Below are positions 23,101 through 34,800 of a DNA stretch of 64,000 nt, in pieces. The DNA is taken from the NCBI GenBank assembly GCA_006937955.1, contig SSNP01000108.1, forward strand, positions 171,322 to 235,321, written 5' to 3'. The stretch is from Pachypanchax playfairii. Taxonomy: Eukaryota; Chordata; Actinopteri; Cyprinodontiformes; Aplocheilidae. The first letter of the stretch is position 1, and every line of letters starts with the position of its first letter. The notes beneath the pieces were generated by a model. It was not told the DNA's origin and ran no database searches. It saw only the letters and a list, made by a program, of their open reading frames with translations. The translations under genes and the position numbers were made by a program.

Positions 23101-25324
23101 CAACGCAAATTTCTAATCAGCCAATCACATAGCTGCAACCTAGGCATATAGATGTGGTCAAGACAATCTGCTGCTGTTCAAATCAGCATCAGAATAAGGA
23201 GGAAAGGTGATTTAATTGACTTTAAACATGGCATAGTTGTTGGTGCCAGACAGGCTGGTGTGAGTGTTTCAGAAACAACCATCTAAGACAACCAACCAAG
23301 GTATGTAAAAGAGCCTCTTTGAACGCACAACACGTCGAATCTCAAGGCAAATGGGCTACAGCAGCACAAGACCACACCGGGTGCCACTCCTATCAGCTAA
23401 GAACAAGAAACTGAGGCTACAATTCACACAGACTCACCAAAATTGGACAACAGAAGATGGAAAAATGTTTCCTGGTCTGATGAGTCTTGATTCTGTTGTA
23501 ACATTCAGATGATAGGGTCAGAATTTGGCATCAACAACATGAAAGCATGGATCCACCCTGCCTTGATTCAATGGTTCAGGCTGGTGTGGGGGACATTTTC
23601 TTGGCAAACTTTGGGCCCCATAGTAGCAATTGAGCATCGTTGGAACACCACAGCCTACCTGAGTATTGCTGCTGACCATGTCCCTCCCTTCATGACCACA
23701 GTGTACCACCTTCTAATGGCTACTTCCAGCAGGATAATGCACCATGTCATAAAGCTGGAATCATCTCAGACTGTTTTTGTTTTGAACATGACAATGAGTT
23801 CACTGTACTCAAATGGCCTCCACAGTCACCAGATCTCTATCCAATAGAGCATCTTAGGGATGTGGTGGAATGAGAGATTTGCATCCTTGATGTGCAGCCG
23901 ACAAATCTGCAGCAACTGTGTGACGCATCATGTCAATATGGACCAATACATATATGTATATAGGAAAAACTTCATAAGGTACAGAAATGGACCTGGACTA
24001 GAGGGAACACCCCCAGCAACAAGAATTTGTACCCTTCTTGTCGCTGGGGGTGTTCCTTTAGTTCAGGTCCATTTTTGTACCTAATGAAGTTGTTCCAGTA
24101 AAACAGTAAAATTATGCCACGTTTTGAAGTCTAAAACCAACATTTAAAATATAATATTGAAAATGATGGATGAAACTTAATAAAATGGAGATTAACCAGC
24201 CTTGGCCAGGGTTGCAGGTGCAGTTGAAATGGTACAAATGTGTACTTTATATCACTTTGAACCCTCAAAGGGGCATTTCTGACCTTTTAAAGACCAATAT
24301 TGTACTTTTGAGGGAACATGTAAAACAATTGACCTATAGGTACAAAAATGTTCTTGTCTCGTACCTCTATTTCTGAGAGTGTACATACAGTATGTATGTA
24401 TCTCGCACATCTCATATGTATCTCATATAATGTATGTATCTCACAACTTGCACTTCAGAAAATGGTAAATAGTATTTAGGTGTCAGTCAGATTCTGACTT
24501 TGTCATTCACTCATTCATGTACATGCTTGGTGGTGATAAAATACACACCATAGCCGGGACACACACTGATAGAGGCGAGGCTGCCAGGCACCACCGGACC
24601 CTCTGACCACCAGAAACAGTCAGGGCGGGTAAAGTGACTCGACACAACAGCAAAGCGATCTTTTCTGGATTGAGTGGGGATTTAAATCAGTAACCTTCCG
24701 GTTACCAGATGATCTACGACCTCCTGAGCTACTGCCATCCCTCTGGATGACCTGGAGAAGGTAGATGAGACAGGGAGGTCTGGACATCACTGCTGAAGCT
24801 CTCCCCAATGACTCAGTTCCAAATATGCAGCAAAAGATTTATGAATGCATGAAAAGTTTTATGTTGCTTTAAAATAACAACTTGCTGCATATGGGTCGTA
24901 GTAAATATAGAATTAAAAGATCAGATGAAAGTTCAGTTTCTCTACAGAATGCAGAGAATCTCTGAAGCTTTACTGCAGAAGTGTCAGCGACCGGCTTTTT
25001 GTACATATTTTATCTGGATTAATTAGATCCATCGCAGCCCACCATTAGACTGTTTTAAGTGTCAAACAATGTGTTTGATGAAATATAGAAAAAACTTTTA
25101 TAAAACATTTTCATTTGACCTGCTAATGTTCATATATTTTCCCTCTTTAACAACTTCAGGATGCCCAAAAATCTTAAACTAAAACCCAAACAGTCCAAAT
25201 CAGAAGTTTTCCAGTCTCCTGTACTCACCTGTGCAGAATATACTTCAAACTCATGAAGGCTCATCATTACTGCAATGACCCAAAAAATGATCATATTTGA
25301 GAAAAACTTCATTATCGTCTCCAT
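15783..25324 (-). CDS. fbln7: Fibulin-7 (TM14), complete, seven coding exons
   Basis: Coding exons in transcript order: 25324-25229, 22153-21994, 21772-21602, 21527-21288, 21125-20988, 20907-20772 and 16143-15783; they join in frame to 433 codons. Residues 1-32 are a signal peptide. Residues 33-85 look like a coiled-coil (HDLLNSLRQVEKMLALHE). Residues 87-142 are a sushi/CCP domain with four Cys. A Ser-rich linker follows, then a four-Cys EGF-like remnant (196-222), a calcium-binding EGF starting DIDEC (223-268), a second DIDEC EGF (269-313) and the fibulin C-terminal module ending LFVSPYMF. This is the layout of secreted fibulin-7, an extracellular-matrix and cell-adhesion protein. The usual first EGF after the sushi domain is absent. 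The start could also be the Met at codon 5. The 4.6 kb last intron and 3.1 kb first intron are full of transposon relics. Confidence 0.93.
16683..16960. repeat. 17-bp tandem repeat with 34-bp higher-order period
   Basis: Units of ACTGATCTGGATCAAGG repeat with alternation between GGATCAAGG and GAATCAGGG forms, giving a 34-bp dimer in the right half. It lies in the last intron of fbln7. Confidence 0.9.
17003..17890 (-). pseudogene. Non-LTR retrotransposon ORF2 relic (RT and C-terminal part)
   Basis: On the minus strand, near 17740-17800, a frame reads EIRFGGLRIVSLLFSDDVVL, with the reverse-transcriptase F-x-DD catalytic motif. About 500 bases on, in another frame, 17337-17011 reads SQLRWLGHLIRMHPG and GRPRTRWRYYVSQ, the C-terminal region common in fish LINE ORF2 proteins. 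Frameshifts and stops separate the two, so the copy is dead. It sits antisense-neutral inside fbln7 (same strand as the gene). Family not assigned. Confidence 0.8.
19001..19389 (+). pseudogene. PIF/Harbinger transposon 5' fragment
   Basis: Begins GGTGCGTTCACACCGGCC, typical of a Harbinger terminal repeat. An ATG at 19183 starts a 69-codon frame reading MADHIETVAWIYLLHRSRQR, then RRLWIHPILQMRSEFGEF and LRLDEVRFQRYFRL. This matches the N-terminus of Harbinger nuclease-type proteins. It stops at 19389 (TGA), so only the first part survives. It lies in the last intron of fbln7. Confidence 0.7.
19501..19990. mobile_element. Possible TTAA-flanked MITE, family 5, decayed right end
   Basis: TTAA at 19497-19500 is followed by AGGTCCTGTATCATACAA. 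Near 19975-19990 a partial inverse (ATATTTCAGGAC) appears. The right terminus is too diverged to fix. Confidence 0.35.
20129..20197. repeat. TTA trinucleotide microsatellite
   Basis: About 23 copies of ATT/TTA in the last intron of fbln7. The poly-Ile, poly-Tyr and poly-Asn reading frames across it are artefacts. Confidence 0.95.
22430..23105 (+). pseudogene. Non-LTR retrotransposon relic, family A
   Basis: Plus-strand frames with shifts contain KEEITKKYLNLPKPWALGSA, LKRYTRNAEARRISRVLST and PEQYWRSVWKKGWV, then fragments like TRKAQSHPPTSQSPASVQD and YKKTHDLVPHIWILEYLEL. These match the region from the N-terminal domain into the reverse transcriptase of a recurrent fish non-LTR element. Many stops are present. 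A later part of what looks like the same family is at 62990-63410. It lies in fbln7 intron 1. Confidence 0.65.
23107..23944 (+). pseudogene. Tc1-like transposase relic of the same family as 34526-35800
   Basis: The sequence follows the transposon at 34526-35800 (read on its coding strand) from just inside the terminal repeat (TCTAATCAGCCAATCACAT) through the start codon region, 'GAATTTGGCATCAACAACAT' and 'CAGGATAATGCACCATGTCA', to the last catalytic block. It has many substitutions, frameshifts and stops, and both terminal inverted repeats are missing. It lies directly after the non-LTR relic, within fbln7 intron 1. Confidence 0.9.
23970..24089. repeat. Long imperfect hairpin, 53-54 base arms, 13-base loop
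   Basis: The left arm 23970-24023 pairs with the right arm 24037-24089; only about six positions mismatch or bulge. The arms share AACACCCCCAGC and AATGGACCT. This is likely the palindromic end of a foldback-type MITE. Further copies of the GGTACAAA motif occur up to about 24380. Confidence 0.85.
24488..24790 (-). mobile_element. tRNA-derived SINE
   Basis: On the minus strand, GGCAGTAGCTCAGGAGGTCG (A-box type) is followed by GGTTACTGATTTAAATCC (B-box type), the head of a tRNA-derived SINE. The body extends toward 24488. A short relative of the head is at 31436-31510. It is in fbln7 intron 1. Confidence 0.7.
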
Positions 25325-26384
25325 GAAGTGATTATTGATGAACTACAAGCGACACGTCTTCAGCTCCTGCGCTGCTTCTCCAAACTGTTTCTCCTTTTCG
25401 AGGGCCCGTGCCAAATTTCTCCTTCACAAACTCACAACCCTCCTCCACCCACCTCCCTGTCAGTCATTTGAGACCTGGAAGGAGGAGGCAGAAGCAGAAG
25501 AGGAGAGAGGGACCCACATCTGGAACATGCTTTTTTTGCTCTTTTTTTTTTATCCATCAGCGTCCACTCAAATAGACTGAAATTAGAAGGACCAGTCAGC
25601 TGCCAGAAGAGTCCTTTAATCATCACAGCTGAAACAAAGCAGCTGCATTTCAGACTATTTTAGTTTCACTCTGTAGCTCAGGAATGTAACTTGTGCTCTA
25701 ATTACAGCAACTATATAAATTCACTTTAATTTTGAGCCCTCAAATCTGCTGGCAGTAGATTGTTTTGTGACTCGTTAATGATAAGGCAGCTATTGAACAT
25801 GCCAGGCAGTGACTGATACCCCTGCATGAATTATAATAGACAGGAAGCTGCAGGATCCCGGAAGATACGTTTAAAAAAAGCAACTGCAGAAGCTTTAAGT
25901 TATGATAGGAGATAGAAGACGATCAAAATTCAGTCATACACGACAGGAGCCCATATGATCACATATAAAATTTACATAAAAAGAGACAAATCCCACAGAT
26001 ATTCCCCACTGAAGAAAGCTCCACTCAGCTTTATGTAGAAAACATTTTCAAATACAGATAAAACTCAAAGTGATTAAGACAACAAGCAGCCATAGCTATG
26101 ACAAAATAAAAGGAAAAATATGACACATCAAAACGGACAAAAATAATTAAATAAAAGCAGTATCTGGCTGATTGGGATGATAGCAACAATAGCTAAATAA
26201 ATGTACTTAACATGCTTTTGAAAACAGGAATCTGCTCAGGATTGTGTTCTGCAGGAACATACTGTAGTATTTAATGAGCTTTCTTCACAAGTTGTTGGGT
26301 GTTAAGAGATCCTTTTGTGAAGTCAAGCCTTAGGACTTCGATGTTGTCAAAGTCCTAAGTGGGGGGGGGTAGTTCCTAGTTCTC
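25325..26384. other. fbln7 upstream region; nothing else recognised
   Basis: Promoter and 5' UTR of fbln7 are expected here on the minus strand. No TATA box stands out near the start codon, and no other element is recognised. Confidence 0.4.
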
Positions 26385-27240
26385 TTTTGTCCTGGCTGTG
26401 TTGAGAACCACCTCTTTACCTGAGTGCCATTGGACCAGGTGTTGAACTCCCTCTCTATAGTGTGTCTCATCTTTTCATGATACATGACTCACAATCATGA
26501 TGTCATCATCACACTTCACCACCATGGTGCAAGGTCAGATGGCTGTAGGCCTGGGCGATAAATCGATTAAATGAATTAATTAGAAATTTTTGTTGTGGGA
26601 GAGAGACCTCATGCAGCAACATTTGTCTAAAGCCCATCGCAGTCAAAGGCAGCAGCACCACAAACTCATTCTAACCCCTGAAACAGAGACATCCAGCCAA
26701 ACATGGAAAACTCAAGTCTCTGAGATTAACACAGCAGTGACCAACAAGCCTCAGCTAAAAACAGCTAACTGTAGCCGAATCCTTTGTACAAGGCACCGCA
26801 AATAACAGGAAAGAGGCACGGTGGAGAACAATCACTGAATCGGTTGCTTAAAGTTGTCCGTTGTTTGTACTTGTTGCATTCCTTAATAAGTAGAGGAAAA
26901 TCGGAAAGAATTGGAAATTGAAAACAAATAAATAAATAAATTGGAGATTTTATTTTTAAGCCATATCGCCCTAGATGGCTGTACAGTCGAGTGTAAACAG
27001 GATGAAGACAGCTGGACTGAGAACACTGCCATGGGGTACTCCAGTGTTTAGAACGAGGGTGGACGATGTGCAGTTACTCACTCTGACATTTTGTGGCCTA
27101 TTTGAAATAAAGTCCATGATCCATGAACCAGGAGTGGTGGTTGAGCCCAGGTTACCGAGTTTGGCTGATGGGATAAAGGACCAGTCTCTCAAAGCACAAC
27201 ATTATAATGGGTTTTACGACCATTGAGACACTTAACTGAA
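26385..27240 (-). pseudogene. L2-like LINE reverse transcriptase relic split by a hAT insertion
   Basis: The minus strand between 27192 and 26974 reads STTTPGSWIMDFISNRPQNV and NTGVPHGSVLSPAVFILF, matching the reverse transcriptase block with the G-x-P-x-G-S-V-L-S-P motif. After the interruption at 26973-26546, the frame resumes with a degenerate catalytic region (VKCDDDIMIVSHV), then HYREGVQHLVQWHSGKE and VVLNTAR. This is the order seen in L2-type elements. The normal Y/F-A-DD motif is degraded, so the copy is inactive. Confidence 0.75.
26546..26973. mobile_element. hAT-type MITE with perfect 8-bp target duplication
   Basis: 428 bp, starting TAGGCCTGGGCGATAAAT and ending AAGCCATATCGCCCTA. 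It is flanked by GATGGCTG at 26538-26545 and 26974-26981. It inserted into an older L2-like relic. No transposase is encoded. Confidence 0.85.
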
Positions 27241-28704
27241 TGCTTCTTGGATAAGGGCTAAACTGTCATGTTGGGACTGTACCATGCTGCAAGAACAGAT
27301 TAAAGACATTGGTAAACATCTGCTGGCTGGTCGGCACATGAAGTGTAAACAAATGAAATAATTATAGTGATTAAAAATGTAGAAGATAAAAATAAAATAT
27401 GTATAGATAAAATAAGAGTAACTGATGTTATGGGTGGCTGGAAAATGTTGAAGACATTTCAATGAATTTAAACAACCACAAGTTCAAGAAAGAGGTATCA
27501 TTATTTTTCCGTCGACCGTAAGCTGTTTTATATATTGACAGTCACATGTTATTGTTTAATGTAAAGCTGCTCTCTCTCAGCTGGCTGTGATGATTCACTG
27601 GAGTCAGGACAACCTTTGAACCCAGGTTTGTTTGCTTGCTGTGTGTACTGTGAGTGCACTGATGGGACAACGGGTCGAATACATTTTGAGAACTGAAAAC
27701 ATTGTCTGCAGCAGAGGTAAGGCTTCTTCTTCTTCTTGTTTACCTTAGATCTAATGCTTATTGTTGTTGTTCTTAATTCTTCTTTTTCCTTTTCACTGCT
27801 TTTAGGTTTATTCTGAGGATAATTGGATCTTAGAAGTTGGTATATGGAATATTTTTATAAAAAGCAATATTTTTAACAAAATGATGCTTAGAGGGTTGTA
27901 GAATGAAAATACAGCATTTCCTTTAAAAATGATATTCGAAGTAAAATATTATAAAATATTAATTTTGACAGGCACGACGTTGGCATTTTGTTTACATCTA
28001 CCAGCCAATAGCTGGCAGAGCAGCGGGCACCATTTTGGGTTGCCTAATACCGTAAATAATCCAGCACAGTGAGGCTGATACTGTGGAGTCTGCAGAGAAA
28101 GTGTCTCGGGAAGCATGTTGTCCAGTTCCATCCTGGTCCATCCTGGTCTTTCTCTGTGTTAGTACTTCTTGTGCCTTGTCTATATATGAATGTTGGTGGT
28201 TAGAGGGACAAATGGCAGCCTGGTTTCTGTTAGCCTGCCCAGACTAACTGCGGCCACAATGTATTCTACCATCAGCATAGTGTGACCGAGGGTGTGAATG
28301 AATAACTGACTGCACTGTTAAGAGCTTTGTCTTTCTTAAAATGCACTGAAGAAATTTTATTCATTATTATTACTAACACTATTGTATCCAAACAGCATTA
28401 ATTCTCTTTCTCAGAGAGACAAATTGTAAAAACACAAAAACAAACAAAAAAAACCCAATTTAAAAAAAAAGGTTTTTCATTATTTTAGTCCATGTGACAT
28501 TGCGTCATCTCTGGATAATGTTTTATATGTTATGCTTTGGAGTTGGGAGAGTGATAAATTGTTTTACACATGGGATCAGCCGCTCATGGTCTCCAGATCA
28601 GTGTCAGTGCTGGGAGTCAGACTAGTGACTTTAGAGGACAACAGGAGGAGACAGCAAAGATACAGAACTGGAACAAAGATAAAGGCAAAGAAGAAGAGAT
28701 TTAA
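27241..28704. other. Intergenic; nothing recognised
   Basis: No gene is supported between fbln7 and urah here. Short reading frames lack recognisable domains. Confidence 0.45.
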
Positions 28705-29420
28705 AGGTGCAATATGGAACACGAACACCACAACAATATCCAGTATGCGGATTCTGCAGCTACAACAACAGAACAAGGCGTCCAGCCGTTGGGGTTCCAG
28801 GCTCACAACCCCCACATTCCTCACCCAAACCCACTCTGGCTCCCGATCCTCTCCGGTTGCTCCTCCCATGACAAGGATAACAAAATCCCAGTGGATCCGA
28901 AGTAGCCGCTAGACCCGCCGACTCCGCCACCCTCCACAGTACTGTCAGGAGCTCATCACCATAACACCAGGCACCTGTGGCTAAACCACAACCCAGCACG
29001 TAGAAGACAGTCACACTCACCTCTCTACACTCAGTCATTGAAGCAGATCAACCCAAGAGCTTCAGATCGTTGTCACTGTTCAGTCTCAGCAGAACCAGAC
29101 ACACCAAGCTCTCATACCCCAAGTTTCCTATGGACCCACTGTCTAGCAGCCGCCTCTGTTAGTCTCTGGCTACCCGGAACACCAACGGTACTTATCTGCA
29201 CCTCATTCATCTTCCGTCGCCTCTGCCAAACTGCCAAGAACTTCTGTCCTCAACCGGTTCACTCTACATCTCGCACGCACTGCCCCACTATCCCCATATT
29301 TTACTTCAGATATAATTTTCAAAGGAAATGCTGTACTTTCATTCTACACCCCTCAGCAGCATGTGGCAGTATTCTTTTTTAAAAATATTGCTTTTGATGA
29401 GAATGTTCCAAATTGCAACT
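28705..29420. mobile_element. TTAA-flanked non-autonomous element, family 3
   Basis: 716 bp between TTAA at 28701-28704 and 29421-29424. The left end is AGGTGCAATATGGAAC; the right end inverted is AGTTGCAATTTGGAAC. Internal reading frames (for example 28532-28912) are shared with its termini and look spurious. Confidence 0.8.
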
Positions 29421-29777
29421 TTAAACCCCAAGTTCTGTCTGAAATTCTAAAGGACATTTGGTCTTTGGAGAATAAGTTGGATAAGTTGTGAGCTCTGAAT
29501 GAAAGTCATAGGTGGCACTGAGAGTGTAATGTTGTATTTCACCAAGACGTGGAATCACAGTGACCGTCTGGACCATGTGCAAACATACCCAGTCTCAGCA
29601 GGACAGTTCCAGACAGCAGAGAAACTTTGTTGAGCAAGAAGAGAAAAGCAACTAAATATGCTAAAGTAACGAAACCTACCCATTCTGGCCACATTGACTC
29701 TCTGATGTCAGATTATGAAGGTTTTGAAGAGACTGGTCCTGACTCACCTCGAAGGAGGCAAACAGACAGGTTACTGG

Positions 29778-30313
29778 TAGGGATGGGTACCGAAACCCGC
29801 TATTAAATTAGCCCCAGGACCAATAAACTTCAGCCTTATCGGTCCTCCTAACTGTAAATTAAGTTTGTATTTATCTTTTGCTGGAGATATAAACACAAGT
29901 CAAACACTGTATTGGCAGCCTGCTCCTCCTTAACAAGCACACACACCACAGGGACTAATAGTGGGAGGGGGGACAGCTGCGTGCTCCTGTGTTTGCCTCG
30001 TGCTCTCACTAGAAGCTCCCATAGACATGGTACATTAATGATATTTTTTATTTGAACACCTTAAACTTTTTTAAATAGTATTTTTATTAAGTTATTCATT
30101 TTGTACTTTTTATTTTGTAGTTATTTATTTTCCGTGCTTTGCTGTTCCAATTGTTAAAAAATAAAATAATTATGGTTCATTATTTGTGTTTTCCCGTTTT
30201 GTTTTAGTCTTTCAAAAAAAAGTACCGGTAAGGGTACTGATAAAGTACCGGATCAATAAGGAGTATCGTTACGAGTAGTATTATCAATAAATCCTTAACG
30301 ATACCCATCCCTA
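29778..30313. mobile_element. hAT-type MITE with 8-bp target duplication
   Basis: 536 bp, starting TAGGGATGGGTACCGAAA and ending TTAACGATACCCATCCCTA. It is flanked by GTTACTGG at 29770-29777 and 30314-30321. No transposase is encoded. Confidence 0.9.
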
Positions 30314-30646
30314 GTTACTGGTTGCTTGTATTAAGTTTGAAGTACACAGGGATTTTGTGTTTGAGGAAGAACCTGTTGAGTTTCCAAAATACTTTAGCAA
30401 CACATGGCATGACAACATTGTGGTGTCTATTTTCCCCTCCTGTCTGAGTTTGTAGAGTGTTTTCTAGATTTCTTGGCTGACTTGATGAAAGCTCAGTTAG
30501 GGTCGGAAGAGCTTCTCCCTCTTCTCTTCTGTCCTATTGTTGAGATGTTCAAACCAATGTTGTGGAGTTAGAGTTCATTAAATCACTACTCTTGACAAAC
30601 TTTAGGAATTAAAATTGCCAGCAAAGTGGTTGAGATTGTTCTAGAC

Positions 30647-30859
30647 CACAGGTGTCAAACTCCAGGCCTCGAGGGCCACTATCCTACATGTTTCGCATGT
30701 TTCTCTGCTTCTACACACCTGATTCAGATGAATGGATCATTAACAGGCTTCTGCAGGATATGCTGAAATGCAGAGGATTTTAATCAGGTGTGTAGAAACA
30801 GGGAAACATCTAAAACATGCAGGATAGTGGCCCTCAAGGGCTGGAGTTTGACACCGCTG
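30647..30859. mobile_element. Short hAT-type MITE with 8-bp target duplication
   Basis: 213 bp with inverted ends CACAGGTGTCAAACTCCA and CAGCGGTGTCAAACTCCA. It is flanked by TTCTAGAC at 30639-30646 and 30860-30867. Internal pairing (CAGGATAGTGGCCCTC against GAGGGCCACTATCCT) makes it nearly palindromic. Confidence 0.9.
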
Positions 30860-31435
30860 TTCTAGACCCTAATCCATCATGAGCAATTAAAAAATAATTG
30901 CAATTTTTCCACTTAAATGACAATGAATGACATCTGATTTTAATTTTTAATTGGGGTTTGGAAGTTGATTTCACTTATCTAACACCTGCAATGCTGCTTT
31001 GGCTCTACTTCCACACATCTCTTACATTGTTTTGTAGGAGGTTGTTCTCCAGCTTTTTCCTGTACATCTTCTTGTTGTTCTTGTTTTTTCTCTGAAAGCT
31101 CTTTTTTTCTCATGAGGTAGTTTGTTCAAGTCACTGGTGATCAAGATTTGTTGTTGGGGAAACACCACACTGTTCTGGTGGAGATAATGTTGTCCACACA
31201 GAAGTCAGTCACACACTCAGTCATAGTGTTAATGTCCTCTCACAGAGTGCATCCCAGTCTGTAGCTTCAAAACATCCTTGAAGAGTTTCTTCAGCTTCCT
31301 GTGACCTCTTCCTTACAGTTCTTTTGATCACAGGTTGCCTTTTAACATTAGGTTTATACACAGAGCAGAGAAAGATTTGAATATAATTGTAAAGGACCTG
31401 TATGCATCCCTGACATTTGCTTACATTTTAGCATG

Positions 31436-31510
31436 AAGAGCAGTAGCTCAGGAGGTAGAGCAGATTGTCTGGTAACTGTGGCATCACCAGACTTAAAAAT
31501 ATGCTTTATG
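31436..31510 (+). mobile_element. tRNA-derived SINE head fragment
   Basis: AGCAGTAGCTCAGGAGGTAG and the following GATTGTCTGGTAACTG match the A-box side of the SINE at 24488-24790. The rest is missing. It is not a functional tRNA gene. Confidence 0.55.
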
Positions 31511-31801
31511 AGTACACACCACTTACAACTGACCCTTTACCATAAAGCAAATCCAGTTTTTTATTTTCTTTGTTGGCTATATTGACAAACTTTGAAATGT
31601 CCATGAGTGAATGAGGATAAAATTTCCTCTATATTTATATTTATGCCTACATTTTGCTACATGTAACTCTTTATCTAAGTGTAATGAAAATACATTTCTA
31701 GGTGTGTCTTCTGTTGGTTTCAATGACAATTCTCTGGAATCTGCTGTGTAATTAAAGGTTCTACATGTGAAACTGAGCGAGCCACATCAGTCCATTAGAA
31801 G

Positions 31802-34800
31802 ATGACAGCACCAGAGTCCAGTCCTCTGAGCACTCATGTGTTGAACACCAGTAATGGAGTCCCAGGTGCTAAAATGGCGCTGAGCCTGCATCGACTGGAT
31901 TCCAAGCTGATGATCTGGAATCTGATCAGTGTGGGGTAATTTTTGAGTTTAAACTTCATAAACTTTTCAATCACTAGCTTTCCACCCTAATTTTTCATTT
32001 ACATCAAACATGCGAAAACTTTTGCAAGGCATCCAAAAACAAACACAGGAAATTGTTGGAGAAAAAAGGATTAAAGAGGGCCTTCCATTAAAAACAGTTT
32101 TTCTGAGGTTTCTGTTGAATATTTTAGCTCCACAGGTGTTCTTACCTTCATAGTGGGTGTGAAAACAGGTCAACAACATCTCTTTCATTTTTAATCTCTC
32201 AAACTACGCAGGTGGCGATAACACCCGAGTCCAAACGGCCTGTATCTGTTTCGTCACAACTCCTTTGTTTGTTAGTATTCATCAGCTCCTGCAGTTGAAA
32301 CCACGCCTAGCATGCTGCTGGCTAAAAGCTGTTAGCATAAGACGTAGCAAACAGGAAGACACGACGTCTGATGTTGTCATGCGCAGCGGGGCAGGAAACA
32401 GTATACCTTGCTCTGATAGGCTAGTTTGTTAGCCAATCTGAGTCCAGCAAATTCAAATAATGAATATGAATGAGCTGCCTGACGGAAGGAGCCGGAACCA
32501 CCCGAATTTTAACACAGACAGATAGAAAGGTCTGTTAATCAGTGTTTCCTGACGTTTTTTAGGTATAAAATGTTTCATATTACTGGTTAATACTTAAGAA
32601 ATAACCACAAAGTCCTGAAATTTGTATGAAATGGCCTCTTTAAACAGAGAGGTTATACAAGAGAACACAGGTGACACATTTGAGAGACAATTAACAAACA
32701 CAGGTGAGAGACGTGAGATTTGACAAGAATGACAGGGAGTGAAGACATGACTACACAATTGAGTCAAACACCTGATACAGAAGAACAGACCAAAAAGTAA
32801 TGAACCAAAATAATAATAATACTAACTATAACAATAACTCAAAAGTGTGGGCAATAAAAAAAGTAAATAAAAAAAACTTAGGCAAGCATGAATAAAATGA
32901 AGTAAAACATAAACAAGACCAAACAGAAACTTAGAAACATAAAACTTGTTGCAATTTGAGATAACTCTAGTTGAGAATTTGTTCTATATCAATAAAAAAC
33001 ATGCTTTTTAAAAATGTTTTTAAGACAATGATGATAAAATTCTCTTCTTCTGCTAAATCAAGAGAACTTGAACCCACTCTTCATCTTTCAGGACAACAAA
33101 TGAAGATGGCCGCTGCCAAGATCTGATCAGCCGAGGTGCTTTCAGCCCAGGAATGTACAAGCTGCGGTTTGAGACGGGTTCATACTGGGAGAGTCTGGGT
33201 CAAACCTCCTTCTACCCATATGTAGAGGTAACAGCACAACAAAAAGATTCACTATACAACAAAAATAAATAAATGGACAACTGCCAAGATAATATTTATG
33301 TTGTGAGTAGTTCTCAACCCAAAAGCTCACTGCATCTGGCAGAGGGCTCATAATTAACAGGTGTCAGGTGTGAGGACTGTCATGGGATGTTGTTCTCTAA
33401 AGTACAGTGAAATAATGAAAAGAAGAAGTGTGCTTGCTGCTCATATTCTATTCTAAAATGTGTTTCAGTAGCATTTCATTTAGATTCAAGATCTTAGTTT
33501 TCTTTCAAAATTTTCAACAGGCCACAATAACAAAGTAATTCTTTATTAACAAAATAGCAAAAGTTTCTTTGCAGCCATTTTCAATGAACAGATTACAGGA
33601 ATCTTATTTTCCTTTCAATGTACTTGGTCTGCTACTCAGAACTGCAGCACAAATTTACAAACACATCCCCTGATGAACTGGCTTAAGGTAACTTAAGGAT
33701 CTAAGAAAATACACAAGGTTCAAAGAATCTTTGTCCCTGTGGGAGTCCTCTGTGTCCAACAGAAATGCTGCTGTGCACCCGCTGTGCACCTGCATTGCAC
33801 CTGCTGTGCACCTGCTTTGCACCTGCATTGCACCTGCTGTGCACATGCTTTGCACATGGTGAACTGCATTTGCATGTGCTGTTTTAGCAGTAGCACTCTC
33901 AACAATGTTTTACTACCACAAAAACAAAGAACACTTTCCAACCATAAAACAATCAATAAGTGACTACTTCCACACAGTACATACATTTCTGTGCAGTAGT
34001 GAGATGTCCTATATTTTGTGTATTCTGTCACACTTAAATGTTTTAGATCAAAAAACAAATTGAAATATTAGACAGAGATAACACAAGTAAACACAAAATG
34101 CAGTTTTTAAATCAAGGTGTGTATTATTAAAGGGAAACAGTTTCCAAAACTACATGATCCTTTGTGAAAAAAAATTGTTTGCACCAGGTTAGAACATAAA
34201 TTAACTGCAGTGTATCACATCTTTAGAAAGCTGAGTTTAATTCCTCTGACCACACCCAGGGCTGATGACTGCTCCACCTGAGCTTCTATTCTTTTTCCTT
34301 ATACATGAGCATGTTGCTCCATACTGGATCTGGCTGATCTGTAGAAGAACCACAGTTTGGGTTGCATTGGGTTTAAATAGCATGTATTGAGTCATGCTGT
34401 AACATGGACTGTGTTAGTTTTAATGCTACACATATTTTGTTGTTATGATGTGTGTATATTACCATGTTATCTGCATACATTTAAATATGGTCATTTGGAC
34501 ATACTGATGTAACATCAGTTATATACACTCACCGGCCACTTTATTAGGTACACCATGCTAGTAACGGGTTGGACCCCCTTTTGCCTTCAGAACTGCCTCA
34601 ATTCTTCGTGGCATAGAATCAACAAGGTGCTGGAAGCATTCCTCAGAGAGTTTGGTCCATATTGACATGATGGCATCACACAGTTGGAGCAGATTTGTCG
34701 GCTGCACATCCATGATGCGAATCTCCCGTTCCACCACATCCCAAAGATGCTCTATTGGATTGAGATCTGGTGACTGTGGAGGCCATTTGAGTACAGTGAA

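Noticed and set aside
28532..29382. Overlapping frames of 92-126 codons that might be a gene upstream of urah
   Set aside because: They lie within or across the ends of a TTAA-flanked element, on both strands, with no recognisable domain.
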